A stretch of 64,000 nucleotides of DNA from Clostridium tertium (GCF_017873245.1 NZ_JAGGJY010000001.1:62001-126000), one strand, 5' to 3'. Positions 8,013 to 16,899 are shown, counted from the stretch's first letter. Made by a program: numbers and translations. Notes: a model not told the origin generated them from the sequence alone.

Positions 8013-9050
8013 ATGAAGGATAGACCTATAATTACTGTTAATAATTTAAAGACTTACTTTTATACAAATCAAAGATGTAACAAAGCAATAAATGGAGTTT
8101 CATTTAAAATAAAAAAGGGAAAAACACTTTGTGTTGTTGGAGAATCAGGTTGCGGAAAAAGTGTAACTGCATCATCAATAATGCAGCTATTACCAAAACT
8201 ATCTAGGATAGAAGAAGGTGAAATAATATATCATGGAGACAAAGGTGATATAAGAATAGACAAGCTACCTAGAAATGGTAAAGAAATGAGAAATCTAAGA
8301 GGCAAGGATATAGCTATGATATTCCAAGACCCAATGACAGCATTAAATCCTGTTTACACAGTTGGTTATCAAATAACTGAAAATATATTATGTCATGAAA
8401 AGGTATCTAAAAAAGATGCTAAAGAGAGAACTTTAAATTTACTTAAAGACATGGGAATACCATTTCCAGAACAAAGAATAAATGAGTATCCCCATCAGTT
8501 TTCAGGTGGAATGAGGCAAAGAGCTATGATTGCAATGGCAATGAGTTGTAGTCCTAAAGTTTTAATTGCAGATGAACCAACAACAGCTTTAGATGTTACA
8601 ATTCAAGCTCAGATATTTGAGCTTATGGATAAGCTAAAAAAAGAAAATGATACAGCAATATTACTTATAACTCATGATATGGGAGTTGTTAGTGAACTTG
8701 CAGATGAGGTTGCTGTTATGTATATGGGAAATATAATTGAAAGTGGTTCAGTTGAAGAAGTTTTAAAAACTCCAGCACATCCATATACTGAAGCTCTTTT
8801 AAAGTCAATTCCTATACTAGGAAAAGGAAAAGATCAGGATCTTAATCCTATAAAAGGTTCAACACCTGATCCATATGATAGGCCTATTGGATGCCAGTTT
8901 GCACCAAGATGCAATTATGCTTGTGAAAAATGCAATGAAATGCCAAGTGAAGAGGTTATAGGTGAAACTCATATGGTACGTTGTTTTAATCATAATATTG
9001 TGATTAAAAATAATTTAAAGGAAAAAGAGGTGATATCAAGTGGAAAATAA
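8013..9050 (+). CDS. ABC transporter ATPase, DppD/OppD type
   Basis: A 345-residue ATPase with Walker A GESGCGKS (about 46-53), Q-loop FQDPMTALNP, signature FSGGMRQR, Walker B VLIADEPTTALD and a switch His in ITHDMG. The C-terminal oligo_HPY extension carries GCQFAPRCNYACEKC, a cysteine cluster found in OppD/DppD and often linked to an iron-sulfur cluster. It energises the importer as a heterodimer with the next gene, with which it overlaps by 11 bases. All catalytic motifs are intact. Confidence 0.9.
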   Translation: MKDRPIITVNNLKTYFYTNQRCNKAINGVSFKIKKGKTLCVVGESGCGKSVTASSIMQLLPKLSRIEEGEIIYHGDKGDIRIDKLPRNGKEMRNLRGKDIAMIFQDPMTALNPVYTVGYQITENILCHEKVSKKDAKERTLNLLKDMGIPFPEQRINEYPHQFSGGMRQRAMIAMAMSCSPKVLIADEPTTALDVTIQAQIFELMDKLKKENDTAILLITHDMGVVSELADEVAVMYMGNIIESGSVEEVLKTPAHPYTEALLKSIPILGKGKDQDLNPIKGSTPDPYDRPIGCQFAPRCNYACEKCNEMPSEEVIGETHMVRCFNHNIVIKNNLKEKEVISSGK

Positions 9051-10068
9051 AGAAGTTTTATTAGAGTTAAAAGGTGCACAAACATACTTTCCAATAAAAG
9101 CTGGTATGCTAAAGAAACCTACTAAATTTGTTAAAGCAGTAAATGATATTGATTTAACTGTTTATAGAGGTGAGACTCTTGGATTAGTAGGGGAATCTGG
9201 ATGCGGTAAAACTACACTTGGTAAGTCTATTCTTCAATTAGTTAAGCCAACTGGAGGAGAAATGATCTATGATTTTAAAAGAGATGTAGGTAAAAAAGAT
9301 TTAAGAAAATTAAATCCTAAAGAAATGGATTTAGCACGTAGAAAGATGCAAATAGTCTTTCAAGATCCACATTCATCATTAAATCCTGCATTTACAATTT
9401 ATCAATCTTTGTCAGATCCTTTAAAGAAATTTGGAGTAAAGGATAAAAAAGATAGAAGAATGATAATTGGGGATATATTAGAAGCTGTAAATATGAGAAG
9501 AGAATATATGGATAGATATCCACATGAGTTTTCAGGTGGACAAAGACAAAGAATTGGTATAGCAAGGGCACTTTGTGTTAATCCAGAACTAGTTATTTGC
9601 GATGAATCTGTATCAGCTTTAGATGTTTCAATACAGGCACAAGTATTAAATTTATTAAAGAAGATTAAAGAAGAAAGAAATTTAACATATATATTTATAA
9701 CACATGATTTAAGTGTAGTGGAATATATAAGTGATAGAATTGCTGTAATGTATTTAGGACGAATAGTTGAACTTGCAGAAACATCTCAAATTTTCTCAAA
9801 TAATTTACATCCTTATACTGAAGCGTTATTGTCAGCAATTCCAATAGCTGATTTAGATCATAAAAGAAAAAGAATAGTATTAGAAGGGGATGTGCCAAGT
9901 CCAGTGAATCCACCAGAAGGATGCAACTTTCATCCAAGATGTAGAAAATGTATGGATATTTGTAAAAAAGAAAGACCATTATTAAAAAAGCATATAGTTG
10001 ATGGGGAGGAGCATTATGTTGCCTGTCACTTAGCAGAAATGAATATAAAGGAGAATAATAATGAGTAA
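9040..10068 (+). CDS. ABC transporter ATPase, DppF/OppF type
   Basis: A 342-residue partner ATPase. Walker A GESGCGKTT, FQDPHSSLNP, FSGGQRQRIGIARAL, Walker B LVICDESVSALD and ITHDLS are in order, followed by the oligo_HPY tail GCNFHPRCRKCMDICKKE. The start is a GTG inside the end of the previous gene with GAGGTG upstream. The gene overlaps nanA by eight bases, so transporter and lyase are translationally coupled; this is the strongest local evidence that the importer carries sialate. Confidence 0.9.
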   Translation: MENKEVLLELKGAQTYFPIKAGMLKKPTKFVKAVNDIDLTVYRGETLGLVGESGCGKTTLGKSILQLVKPTGGEMIYDFKRDVGKKDLRKLNPKEMDLARRKMQIVFQDPHSSLNPAFTIYQSLSDPLKKFGVKDKKDRRMIIGDILEAVNMRREYMDRYPHEFSGGQRQRIGIARALCVNPELVICDESVSALDVSIQAQVLNLLKKIKEERNLTYIFITHDLSVVEYISDRIAVMYLGRIVELAETSQIFSNNLHPYTEALLSAIPIADLDHKRKRIVLEGDVPSPVNPPEGCNFHPRCRKCMDICKKERPLLKKHIVDGEEHYVACHLAEMNIKENNNE

Positions 10069-10990
10069 GTTTGATATTAAAGATTTTAAGGGTGTAATTC
10101 CAGCAGTATTAACAGTTTTTGATAAAAATGAAGATATAGATGAAGTAGGAATGAGGCAATTAGTATCATATTTAATTAATAAAGGAGTAGACGGGCTATA
10201 TCTTACAGGATCAACTGGAGAAGGATTTACTATGAATAGTGAAGAAAGAAAAAGAGTTGTTGAAATAGTTATAGATGAAAATAAGGGAAGGGTACCAGTT
10301 GTAGTTCATGTTGGAGCAATAGGGACAAGATTATCCATTGATTTAGCAAAACATGCAGAAGTAGCAGGTGCTGATGGAATATCTAGTGTTCCACCATTTT
10401 ATTGGAAGTTTAACGAAAATCAAATAGTTAAGTATTATGAAGAAATTGCAAATTCATGTAATCTTCCAATGATAGTTTACAACGTACCTTTAGTAGGATT
10501 ATTAGGAATGAATACTATAAAGAAGTTAGCATCAATAGAGAATGTTAAGGGAATAAAATATACTGCTTTATCTCATTATGAAATAACACAAATAAAAGAT
10601 GAAGTAGGAGAAGAGTTTTTAGTTTATTCAGGTGCAGATGAAATGGCTATGTCAGGACTTTTAGCAGGTGCAGATGGAATAATAGGTTCATTTTATAATA
10701 TAATGCCAGAATTATTTATTAACATTAAAAAAGCTGTAGATAGTAAAAACATAGATGAAGCGCAAAAACTTCAACGTCAAGCAGTAGAGATAATAATGTA
10801 TTCACTAAAACTACCATCATTTTATGCAGGGATGAAAGTTGTATTAAGATGGAGAGGAATAAATGCAGGATATTGTCGTAGTCCATTTGAAAATTTAACA
10901 GAAAAAGAAGAAATAGAGTTTAGAGAAGGATATAAGAAATTAAAAGAAACCTACAATATAACAGGGGTTGAGTTCTTAGATGAAATATAA
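10061..10990 (+). CDS. nanA: N-acetylneuraminate lyase
   Basis: A 309-residue class I aldolase of the DapA/NanA family that cleaves N-acetylneuraminate to N-acetylmannosamine and pyruvate. Visible active-site elements are GSTGEGF (residues 50-56, carboxylate binding), Tyr140 in YNVP, and Schiff-base Lys166 in GIKYTA. Length is normal for NanA. Family membership alone cannot separate NanA from dihydrodipicolinate synthase, but position between the importer ATPase and nanE/nanK decides it. The stop overlaps the start of the flavoprotein gene. Confidence 0.9.
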   Translation: MSKFDIKDFKGVIPAVLTVFDKNEDIDEVGMRQLVSYLINKGVDGLYLTGSTGEGFTMNSEERKRVVEIVIDENKGRVPVVVHVGAIGTRLSIDLAKHAEVAGADGISSVPPFYWKFNENQIVKYYEEIANSCNLPMIVYNVPLVGLLGMNTIKKLASIENVKGIKYTALSHYEITQIKDEVGEEFLVYSGADEMAMSGLLAGADGIIGSFYNIMPELFINIKKAVDSKNIDEAQKLQRQAVEIIMYSLKLPSFYAGMKVVLRWRGINAGYCRSPFENLTEKEEIEFREGYKKLKETYNITGVEFLDEI

Positions 10991-12605
10991 AGTAAAGCTA
11001 AGAAAGAGTACTGATTGTGATGTATTTGTAATTGGAGCTGGGATTGCAGGAGTAATGTCTGCAATCCAAGCATCAAATAAAGGATGCAAAGTAATACTTT
11101 CAAGTAGTGTTAATATATTTTCGGGTTCAAGTTTTTATCCTGGTACATGGGGATTAGGTTTAATTGGGCCAACAGACAAAAATGATGAAGATGATTTAAT
11201 TAAAACAATCATTGAAGTCGGTTGTAATGTTGTAGATAGAAATTTAGTAAAAACATTTGTGAAGAATATAAATCCATGTATAAAAGAACTGAAAGATATG
11301 GGAATTAAATTAAAGCAAGCAGATAATGAAGGTGAAAAAGAATTTATTCCATGCTTTGATCATAAAAAAAGAAATTGGAATGGAATTTTATTTAGTAGTG
11401 CAAAAGAAGTCTTTGGAAAGAAATTAAAAGAAAATAAGGTAATAAAATATCCTTTTTCAGAAGTTATAGATATAGTGAAACAAAATGGTAATGTAGTAGG
11501 GGTAGTTCTTGTTAATAAATTAAATAAACTAGAATTTATTAAGTGTAAATCAATAGTTATTGCAAGTGGTGGAATAGGAGGATTATTTAAACATAGATTA
11601 AATACTAATGATATTACAGGACAAGGACAAGCATTAGCATTAAAATCTGGCTGCACATTAAATAATATAGAATTTATGCAAATGATGCCAGGATATATTA
11701 AGCCATGTTATAAAACAATATTTAATGAAAAAACATTTAAATATATAGAGGCTAAAGATGGAGAAGGAGTAGATGTATTCAAGGATATTTATAATTTAAA
11801 AGAAAAACTTGATATGAGATCAACTTACGGTCCATTTACTTCAAGATTAATTTCTAGAGATATTGATTATTCTATATTTAAAGAGTTTTTAAGAAATAAA
11901 AATGGTGTGACTATTAAATATAATGAAGAATTAAAATATAATATACCAGAGTTTATAAGATTATATTTTAATTGGTTAGAAGAAAATAAACATCTAACAA
12001 TAGATGATGAAATAAATGTAGGAATGTTTTTTCATGCGGCTAATGGAGGTATTAGCATAAATGAAAAAGCTGAAACAAAAATAAAAGGAGTGTTTGCAGC
12101 AGGAGAATGTACAGGTGGAATGCATGGTGCGGATAGAATAGGAGGTTTATCTACAGCTAATGGACTTGTATTCGGAAAAATTTCAGGTGAAAGTGCTGCT
12201 GAATATGCAAAAGCTAAAAAAGATATTTGTGTGGAAGAAATAGAGTTTGAACTTTATGAAATAGATAAAGCAAATAAGATTATTGAGGAAGTTCAAGATA
12301 TTATGTTTAAAAATGCAATGATAGAAAAAAATCAAATAGGGGTTGATGAAGCACTTTTAAAGATAAATAATATATCTAAAAATTTTATATATAAAGAAGA
12401 TATAAATATGAAAAATATAAAATATTCATATAGGTTAGAATCTAATATTTTACTTGCTAAATCAATATTAAAGGCAATTGATCTTAGAAAGGAAAGTAGA
12501 GGTTCACATTATAGGAGTGATTATCCAACTACAAATGAAAAAATGGATAGAAGAATAAATGTAGAATTTGATAATGATATTAAAGTCTATTTTCAAGGGG
12601 AGTGA
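10980..12605 (+). CDS. FAD flavoprotein of the fumarate reductase/L-aspartate oxidase superfamily, in the nan operon
   Basis: A 541-residue soluble flavoprotein. The FAD-binding Rossmann motif VIGAGIAGVMSA is at about 17-28; ASGGIGGLF (near 197), a TSRLISRDI segment with candidate catalytic arginines (near 287-295), FHAANGGI (around 351-358) and AAGECTGGMHGADRIGG (about 372-388) follow the order seen in FrdA, SdhA and NadB. The C-terminal SRGSHYRSDYP is the usual end domain. It has no signal peptide, no FMN domain and no iron-sulfur partner gene nearby. Its start lies inside nanA, so it is part of the operon. No role for such a protein in sialate catabolism is known to me; reduction or oxidation of a modified sialate is a guess. 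Confidence 0.8.
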   Translation: MKYKVKLRKSTDCDVFVIGAGIAGVMSAIQASNKGCKVILSSSVNIFSGSSFYPGTWGLGLIGPTDKNDEDDLIKTIIEVGCNVVDRNLVKTFVKNINPCIKELKDMGIKLKQADNEGEKEFIPCFDHKKRNWNGILFSSAKEVFGKKLKENKVIKYPFSEVIDIVKQNGNVVGVVLVNKLNKLEFIKCKSIVIASGGIGGLFKHRLNTNDITGQGQALALKSGCTLNNIEFMQMMPGYIKPCYKTIFNEKTFKYIEAKDGEGVDVFKDIYNLKEKLDMRSTYGPFTSRLISRDIDYSIFKEFLRNKNGVTIKYNEELKYNIPEFIRLYFNWLEENKHLTIDDEINVGMFFHAANGGISINEKAETKIKGVFAAGECTGGMHGADRIGGLSTANGLVFGKISGESAAEYAKAKKDICVEEIEFELYEIDKANKIIEEVQDIMFKNAMIEKNQIGVDEALLKINNISKNFIYKEDINMKNIKYSYRLESNILLAKSILKAIDLRKESRGSHYRSDYPTTNEKMDRRINVEFDNDIKVYFQGE

Positions 12606-12609
12606 TAAA

Positions 12610-13575
12610 ATGCCTGTAGTAGATATGCCATTAGAAAAACTTAGAAAATATAAAGGTACGAATCCCATCCCAAAAGATTTCGATTCATTTTGGGATAATA
12701 GGATGGAGGAAGTATATAATCATCATTTAGAGTATTATCTCACTTGTAGTGAAATTAATTGTTTTAGTTCATGTGATTATTATGATTTGTGGTTTAAAGG
12801 CATAAATGGAGAAAAAGTATATGCTAAATATATTAAACCTAAATTAGATTACAAAATACCATTAATATTACAGTTTCATGGTTATCCAGGAGCAAGTAGG
12901 GGGTGGTTTGAACAGTCTTCATTTGCAGGTATGGGATGTGCAGTTTTAGCTATGGATTGCCCTGGGCAAGGGGGAAAAGGTGAAGATATTGGAGGTTATA
13001 AGGGATCTACAGTTTCTGGACATATCATTTCAGGATTAGATGGTAATACTAAAGATATGTATTACGTTAGGTTGTTTCAAAATGCTTCAATATTATGTAG
13101 AATTGCTCAAGAATTAGAAGATATTGACTCAAATAGAATATATGCTAACGGAGCAAGTCAAGGAGCTGGAATAGCATTAGTATGTTCCTCTTTAAATCCA
13201 ATTATAAAAAGATGTGCGGCATTATATCCATTTCTTTCAGATTATAAAAGAGTATATGATATGGATTTAGATTTAGTAGCTTATGAAGGATTGAGATATT
13301 ATTCAAGATGGTTTAATACTATGGGAGAAAAGGAAGATGAAGTATTTGAGAAGCTTGGGTACATAGATGTACATAATTTTGCCCATAGATTAAAATCAGA
13401 AGTCTTATTTGGGACAGGACTTATGGATAATATTTGTCCTCCATCAACTCAGTTTGCTGTATATAATAATATAACTTCTAAAAAGAAACATATTATTTTC
13501 CCAGATTATACACATGAAGAAATAAGTGAATTTGATGATATGTTAATAGACTTTTTCTTAAAGGAGGGAAAATGA
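12610..13575 (+). CDS. CE7-type acetyl esterase (acetylxylan esterase family), probable sialate O-acetylesterase
   Basis: A 321-residue alpha/beta hydrolase of the AXE1/CE7 family, which removes acetyl groups from sugars and cephalosporin C. The N-terminus MPVVDMPLEKLRKYKG is typical and fixes the start at the ATG behind AGGGGAGTG; a start 42 bases upstream would lie in the flavoprotein gene. The catalytic triad is visible: Ser183 in GASQG, Asp273 in GLMDNICPP, His302 in YTHEE. The RGW-like oxyanion segment SRGWFEQ and the CPGQGG motif are intact. In this operon the natural substrate is likely O-acetylated sialic acid; that is inference. The next gene is a paralogue. Confidence 0.88.
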   Translation: MPVVDMPLEKLRKYKGTNPIPKDFDSFWDNRMEEVYNHHLEYYLTCSEINCFSSCDYYDLWFKGINGEKVYAKYIKPKLDYKIPLILQFHGYPGASRGWFEQSSFAGMGCAVLAMDCPGQGGKGEDIGGYKGSTVSGHIISGLDGNTKDMYYVRLFQNASILCRIAQELEDIDSNRIYANGASQGAGIALVCSSLNPIIKRCAALYPFLSDYKRVYDMDLDLVAYEGLRYYSRWFNTMGEKEDEVFEKLGYIDVHNFAHRLKSEVLFGTGLMDNICPPSTQFAVYNNITSKKKHIIFPDYTHEEISEFDDMLIDFFLKEGK

Positions 13576-13576
13576 T

Positions 13577-14542
13577 ATGCCGATGATGGATATGCCAATA
13601 AAGGAAATGGAGGCGTATTTAGGAAGTAGTATAAAGCCAAATGATTTTGATAATTTTTGGGATAGAGAAATAAATAGTATTACTGAAGAAAATTTAAAAT
13701 ATAGGATGGTAAAAAAAGAGTTTAAAAACAAACAAGCTGAATATTATGAAATTTATTTTAATGGTATAGATGGAGCTGAAATTTATGCAAAATATATTTG
13801 TCCATCAAGCAAAAAGAAATTTCCAATAGTATTAGAATTTCATGATTATAAAGAAGCAAGTAAAGGCTGGTATCACTTGAGTAGATACGTGGCAATTGGA
13901 TATTCAGTAGTTGCTATGGATTGTAGAGGACAAGGGGGAAAAAGTCAAGATATTGGTGGAATAAAAGGCTCTACTGTGTGTGGACATTTAATTAATGGTT
14001 TAGATGGAGGGCTTAAAGATATGTACTATAGAAAAGTATATTTGGATGCTTATATATTATCTAGGATAATAGAAAAATTTGAGAAAACTGATATAAGCAA
14101 AATAATATCATTTGGAAAAGGCCAAGGAGCTGCACTTGCCTTAGTAGTAGCTGCCTTAAATAAAAATATAAATAAGTGTTCTTTGCAATATCCATTTTTA
14201 GCTGATTTTAAAAGGGTTTGGGATATGGACTTAGATGTAAATGCATATGAAGGAATTAGATATTATTTTAGATGGTTTGATCCAATGCACATGAGAGAAA
14301 AAGAAGTCTTTGAAAAACTTGCATATATAGATATTGTGAATTTTTCAAGCAAATTAAGTTGTGATTTATTAATTGGAACAGGTTTATTAGATAGCATATG
14401 TCCACCAAGTACTCAGTATGCGGTTTTTAATAATGTAAATTGTAAAAAGAAACATTTAATATTCCATAAATATGGGCATGAATTAAATAACTTTTTTGAA
14501 AATGAAAATCTAAAGTTTATGCAGTTCAATAATGTTAATTAA
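13577..14542 (+). CDS. CE7-family esterase paralogue lacking the catalytic serine
   Basis: A 321-residue tandem paralogue of the previous gene, starting one base after its stop behind AAGGAGGG. The fold markers are kept (MPMMDMPIKEMEAYLGS start, SKGWYH, CRGQGG, GTGLLDSICPPSTQ with Asp272, YGHEL with His301). The nucleophile elbow reads GKGQG instead of GxSxG: codon 182 is GGC (14120-14122), one base from the AGC serine codon. The reading frame is complete with normal codon use, so this is not simple decay. It is probably catalytically dead toward acetyl esters, and might bind substrate or pair with its active neighbour in the CE7 hexamer. A sequencing error is the main alternative. Confidence 0.82.
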   Translation: MPMMDMPIKEMEAYLGSSIKPNDFDNFWDREINSITEENLKYRMVKKEFKNKQAEYYEIYFNGIDGAEIYAKYICPSSKKKFPIVLEFHDYKEASKGWYHLSRYVAIGYSVVAMDCRGQGGKSQDIGGIKGSTVCGHLINGLDGGLKDMYYRKVYLDAYILSRIIEKFEKTDISKIISFGKGQGAALALVVAALNKNINKCSLQYPFLADFKRVWDMDLDVNAYEGIRYYFRWFDPMHMREKEVFEKLAYIDIVNFSSKLSCDLLIGTGLLDSICPPSTQYAVFNNVNCKKKHLIFHKYGHELNNFFENENLKFMQFNNVN

Positions 14543-14623
14543 AATATATTGATTGATATTGATAATTACTATAAATGTTATATAGAAAATTACAGGTTAA
14601 GTATAAAAGTTAGGGGTGTTTTT

Positions 14624-15322
14624 ATGAGAAAAGAAGAAATTATGGAAAAGATTAAAGGTGGATTAATAGTATCTTGTCAAGCTCTTCCTGATGAGCCACT
14701 TTATATTGAAGAGGATTCAATGATGCCATTAATGGCAAGAGCAGCAAAAAAAGCAGGAGCTTGTGCTATCAGAACAAATGGAGTAAGAGATGTTATTGGA
14801 ATAAAGGAAGAAACAAATTTACCTGTTATCGGATTAATTAAGAAATCATATGAAGGATTTGAACCATATATTACATTTACTATGGATGAAATTGATTCTT
14901 TAGCAAAGGCTGGTGCAGATATTATTGCATTTGATTGCACATTAAGGAAAAGAAAAGACGGAAGGACTGTAGAGGAATTTATAAAAGCTATAAAAGAAAA
15001 GTATCCGAATATATTGTTAATGGCTGATATATCGAATTTAGAAGAAGGAATTAATGCTTTTAGAGCAGGAGTTGATATGGTTGGGACAACTTTAAGTGGA
15101 TATACAAGTTATACTCCTAAGTTAGATGGGCCAGACTACGAATTAGTAAAAAATTTAGTAGAATCTATAGATATACCAGTTATAGCAGAGGGAAGGATTC
15201 ATTATCCAAGCCAAGCTGTTGAAATGTTCGACCTTGGAGCTTATGCTGTAGTGGTTGGAGGTGCTATCACTAGACCTTTAGAGATTACAACAAGATTTAT
15301 GGAAGCAATAAAGAAGAGGTAA
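14624..15322 (+). CDS. nanE: N-acetylmannosamine-6-phosphate 2-epimerase
   Basis: A 232-residue TIM barrel of the NanE family converting ManNAc-6-P to GlcNAc-6-P. Recognisable segments are GGLIVSCQALPDEPLY at the N-terminus, IRTNGVRDVIGIK, GLIKKSYEG, DIIAFDCTLRKRKDG with the catalytic lysine region, MADISNLEEG, and VIAEGRIHYPSQA. The start is the ATG after GGGGTG; a longer form would begin in the AT-rich gap. The 81-base gap before it is the largest inside the catabolic part of the operon and could hold a weak internal promoter. Confidence 0.93.
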   Translation: MRKEEIMEKIKGGLIVSCQALPDEPLYIEEDSMMPLMARAAKKAGACAIRTNGVRDVIGIKEETNLPVIGLIKKSYEGFEPYITFTMDEIDSLAKAGADIIAFDCTLRKRKDGRTVEEFIKAIKEKYPNILLMADISNLEEGINAFRAGVDMVGTTLSGYTSYTPKLDGPDYELVKNLVESIDIPVIAEGRIHYPSQAVEMFDLGAYAVVVGGAITRPLEITTRFMEAIKKR

Positions 15323-15324
15323 TT

Positions 15325-16263
15325 ATGAAGTATTTAGGAATTGATATTGGGGGAACTTCAGTAAAGTTAGGGTTAGTAACAGATAAAGGAAAAATATTAG
15401 CTTCAGATAATTATGAAGTTGCATTTGATAATTATAAAACTCCTATATTTGAAACAGTTAAAAAATCAATAGAAAGATTTTTAAAGGATAATTCTATAAA
15501 TAAAGATGAACTTATGGGTATTGGTGTTTCTGCAACTGGTCAAGTTAATAGTAATACTGGAATTATTGTCGGTGTAGGAGGAAATATTAAAAATTGGTGT
15601 AATACAGAAATAAAAAAAGAACTAGAAGAAATATATAATTTAAAAACTACAGTTATAAATGATGCAAATAGTATGGTTATTGGAGAACAATGGATAGGTA
15701 AAGCAAAGAATTATAAAAATATAATGGGTATTACAATAGGTACAGGAGTTGGCGGAGGAATAATAGTTAACTCAAATGTGTTATTAGGAAACATAGGAAT
15801 AGCAGGAGAGCTAGGACATTTTTCTATAAATTCTAATGGGAAAGTATGTACTTGTGGCAATATAGGTTGCTATGAGCAATATGCATCTATGACAGCATTA
15901 ATTAAAAATGTTAAAGAAAAATATATTGATATAGGGAATTTATCTATATCAAAAGAAGAGATAAATGGAAAGTATATTTTTGATGAGTTAGAAAAAGGAA
16001 ATAAGGAATTAGAGTCTGTTGTAATTAATTGGATAGAGGATATAGGTAAGGGGCTAGTTAGCCTAACTCATATTTTTAATCCTGAAATTATAATAATTGG
16101 GGGAGCAGTAAGTAAACAAGAAAAGTTATTTATAAAACCTGTTAGAAACTATGTATTATCTCATGTTATGCAAAAGTTTGGAGAAAATTTAAAGGTTGAA
16201 GCTGCTGAATTAGAAAATAGTGCGGGATTAGTTGGTGCAGTTTATTATAATATAAATAACTAG
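15325..16263 (+). CDS. nanK: N-acetylmannosamine kinase (ROK family)
   Basis: A 312-residue ROK kinase phosphorylating ManNAc with ATP. The phosphate-binding loop GIDIGGTSVKLG is at about 5-16, the second phosphate motif is GITIGTGVGGG, and the ROK zinc signature CTCGNIGCYEQYAS (around 173-186) is complete with the preceding GELGH. It starts two bases after nanE. ROK members phosphorylate various hexoses, so specificity rests on the operon. It is the last gene; a terminator lies 55 bases after the stop. Confidence 0.9.
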   Translation: MKYLGIDIGGTSVKLGLVTDKGKILASDNYEVAFDNYKTPIFETVKKSIERFLKDNSINKDELMGIGVSATGQVNSNTGIIVGVGGNIKNWCNTEIKKELEEIYNLKTTVINDANSMVIGEQWIGKAKNYKNIMGITIGTGVGGGIIVNSNVLLGNIGIAGELGHFSINSNGKVCTCGNIGCYEQYASMTALIKNVKEKYIDIGNLSISKEEINGKYIFDELEKGNKELESVVINWIEDIGKGLVSLTHIFNPEIIIIGGAVSKQEKLFIKPVRNYVLSHVMQKFGENLKVEAAELENSAGLVGAVYYNINN

Positions 16264-16317
16264 ATTTATTTAGAATAATGAATAATTTAAATTCATAGAT
16301 ACTTCCAATAATATGAA

Positions 16318-16347
16318 GAAAGATGCTAAGTATAATTAGCATCTTTC
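16318..16347. terminator. Terminator ending the nan operon (bidirectional)
   Basis: GAAAGATGCTAA pairs with TTAGCATCTTTC across a 6-nt loop, with T/A-rich flanks on both sides. It separates nanK from the convergent coat protein gene. Confidence 0.8.
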
Positions 16348-16353
16348 CTTATA

Positions 16354-16599
16354 TTATTGCATAGTATACTTTTGCTTTGTTTGTTGAATCTTTTGAGCAT
16401 CTACTTGTTCTGTAGGATACCAACCCTTGGCTTCCATTTTCTTATAGATTTCATGCTGTATTTTTAATGTTTCACATAGGATATCGTCAAAGGTTTGATG
16501 TATATTTTCAGTAGAAGCTTCAATTGTTCCATGTAAATATAAATCAGCAGCGCCTTTTGTAAGTAATAAAATATTTTCCATTAAATTTTTATCATCCAT
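16354..16599 (-). CDS. CotF-family spore coat protein
   Basis: An 81-residue protein matching the Coat F domain: NLMENILLLTKGAADLYLHGTIEASTENIHQTFDDILCETLKIQ, then EIYKKMEAKGWYP. Members form a four-helix ferritin-like bundle and are found in the spore coat or associated with it. It ends in a short Gln/Lys tail. GGAGGG precedes the ATG, and the small gene upstream on the same strand is probably co-transcribed. Expression under a mother-cell sporulation sigma factor is expected from the family but no promoter was identified. Confidence 0.85.
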   Translation of the reverse strand: MDDKNLMENILLLTKGAADLYLHGTIEASTENIHQTFDDILCETLKIQHEIYKKMEAKGWYPTEQVDAQKIQQTKQKYTMQ

Positions 16600-16616
16600 A
16601 CTACAAACCCTCCTTT

Positions 16617-16790
16617 TTATAATAATGAATATAACTTTCCAAATAGTTCTTTATGCTTAGCTTCTAGTTGAGTTACTAGATTTTTTAATTCTGCATCTTG
16701 AATTTTGGATGAAGTTTCTTTGCACTTTGTTTCCATAAATTGCTCATGTCCTAAAGCGTCTTCAATATATAATAATTCTTTTGAAGTCAT
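16617..16790 (-). CDS. 57-aa helical protein paired with the CotF gene
   Basis: A short gene directly upstream of the CotF-like gene, starting at an ATG with GGAGGTG. The 57 residues (start MTSKELLYIEDALGHEQF, end HKELFGKLYSLL) are predicted to be two amphipathic helices, with LYIEDALGHEQFM and LVTQLEAKHKELF as probable core. Small proteins of this kind commonly precede CotF genes in clostridia and are annotated as spore coat-like; I infer the same here. It ends only 18 bases before the CotF start. Confidence 0.7.
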   Translation of the reverse strand: MTSKELLYIEDALGHEQFMETKCKETSSKIQDAELKNLVTQLEAKHKELFGKLYSLL

Positions 16791-16860
16791 AATTTATCAC
16801 CTCCAAATTTATTATGAGCAGAATGTTTTGAATATATTCTTAATAATTTTGTAATTTATA

Positions 16861-16889
16861 TTGACATTTATTCTTAAAGGGAATAGTAT
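16861..16889 (+). promoter_or_regulatory. Promoter of the aspS T-box transcript
   Basis: A consensus TTGACA (16861-16866) is followed after 17 bases by TAGTAT (16884-16889), with an overlapping TATAAT three bases further on. Transcription would start near 16897, just before Stem I of the T-box. Confidence 0.7.
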
Positions 16890-16899
16890 AATATAAATA

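Noticed and set aside
9040-10068. Walker B DES instead of DEP in the second ATPase
   Set aside because: DESVSALD is common in OppF/DppF proteins of Firmicutes; the catalytic Glu is present.
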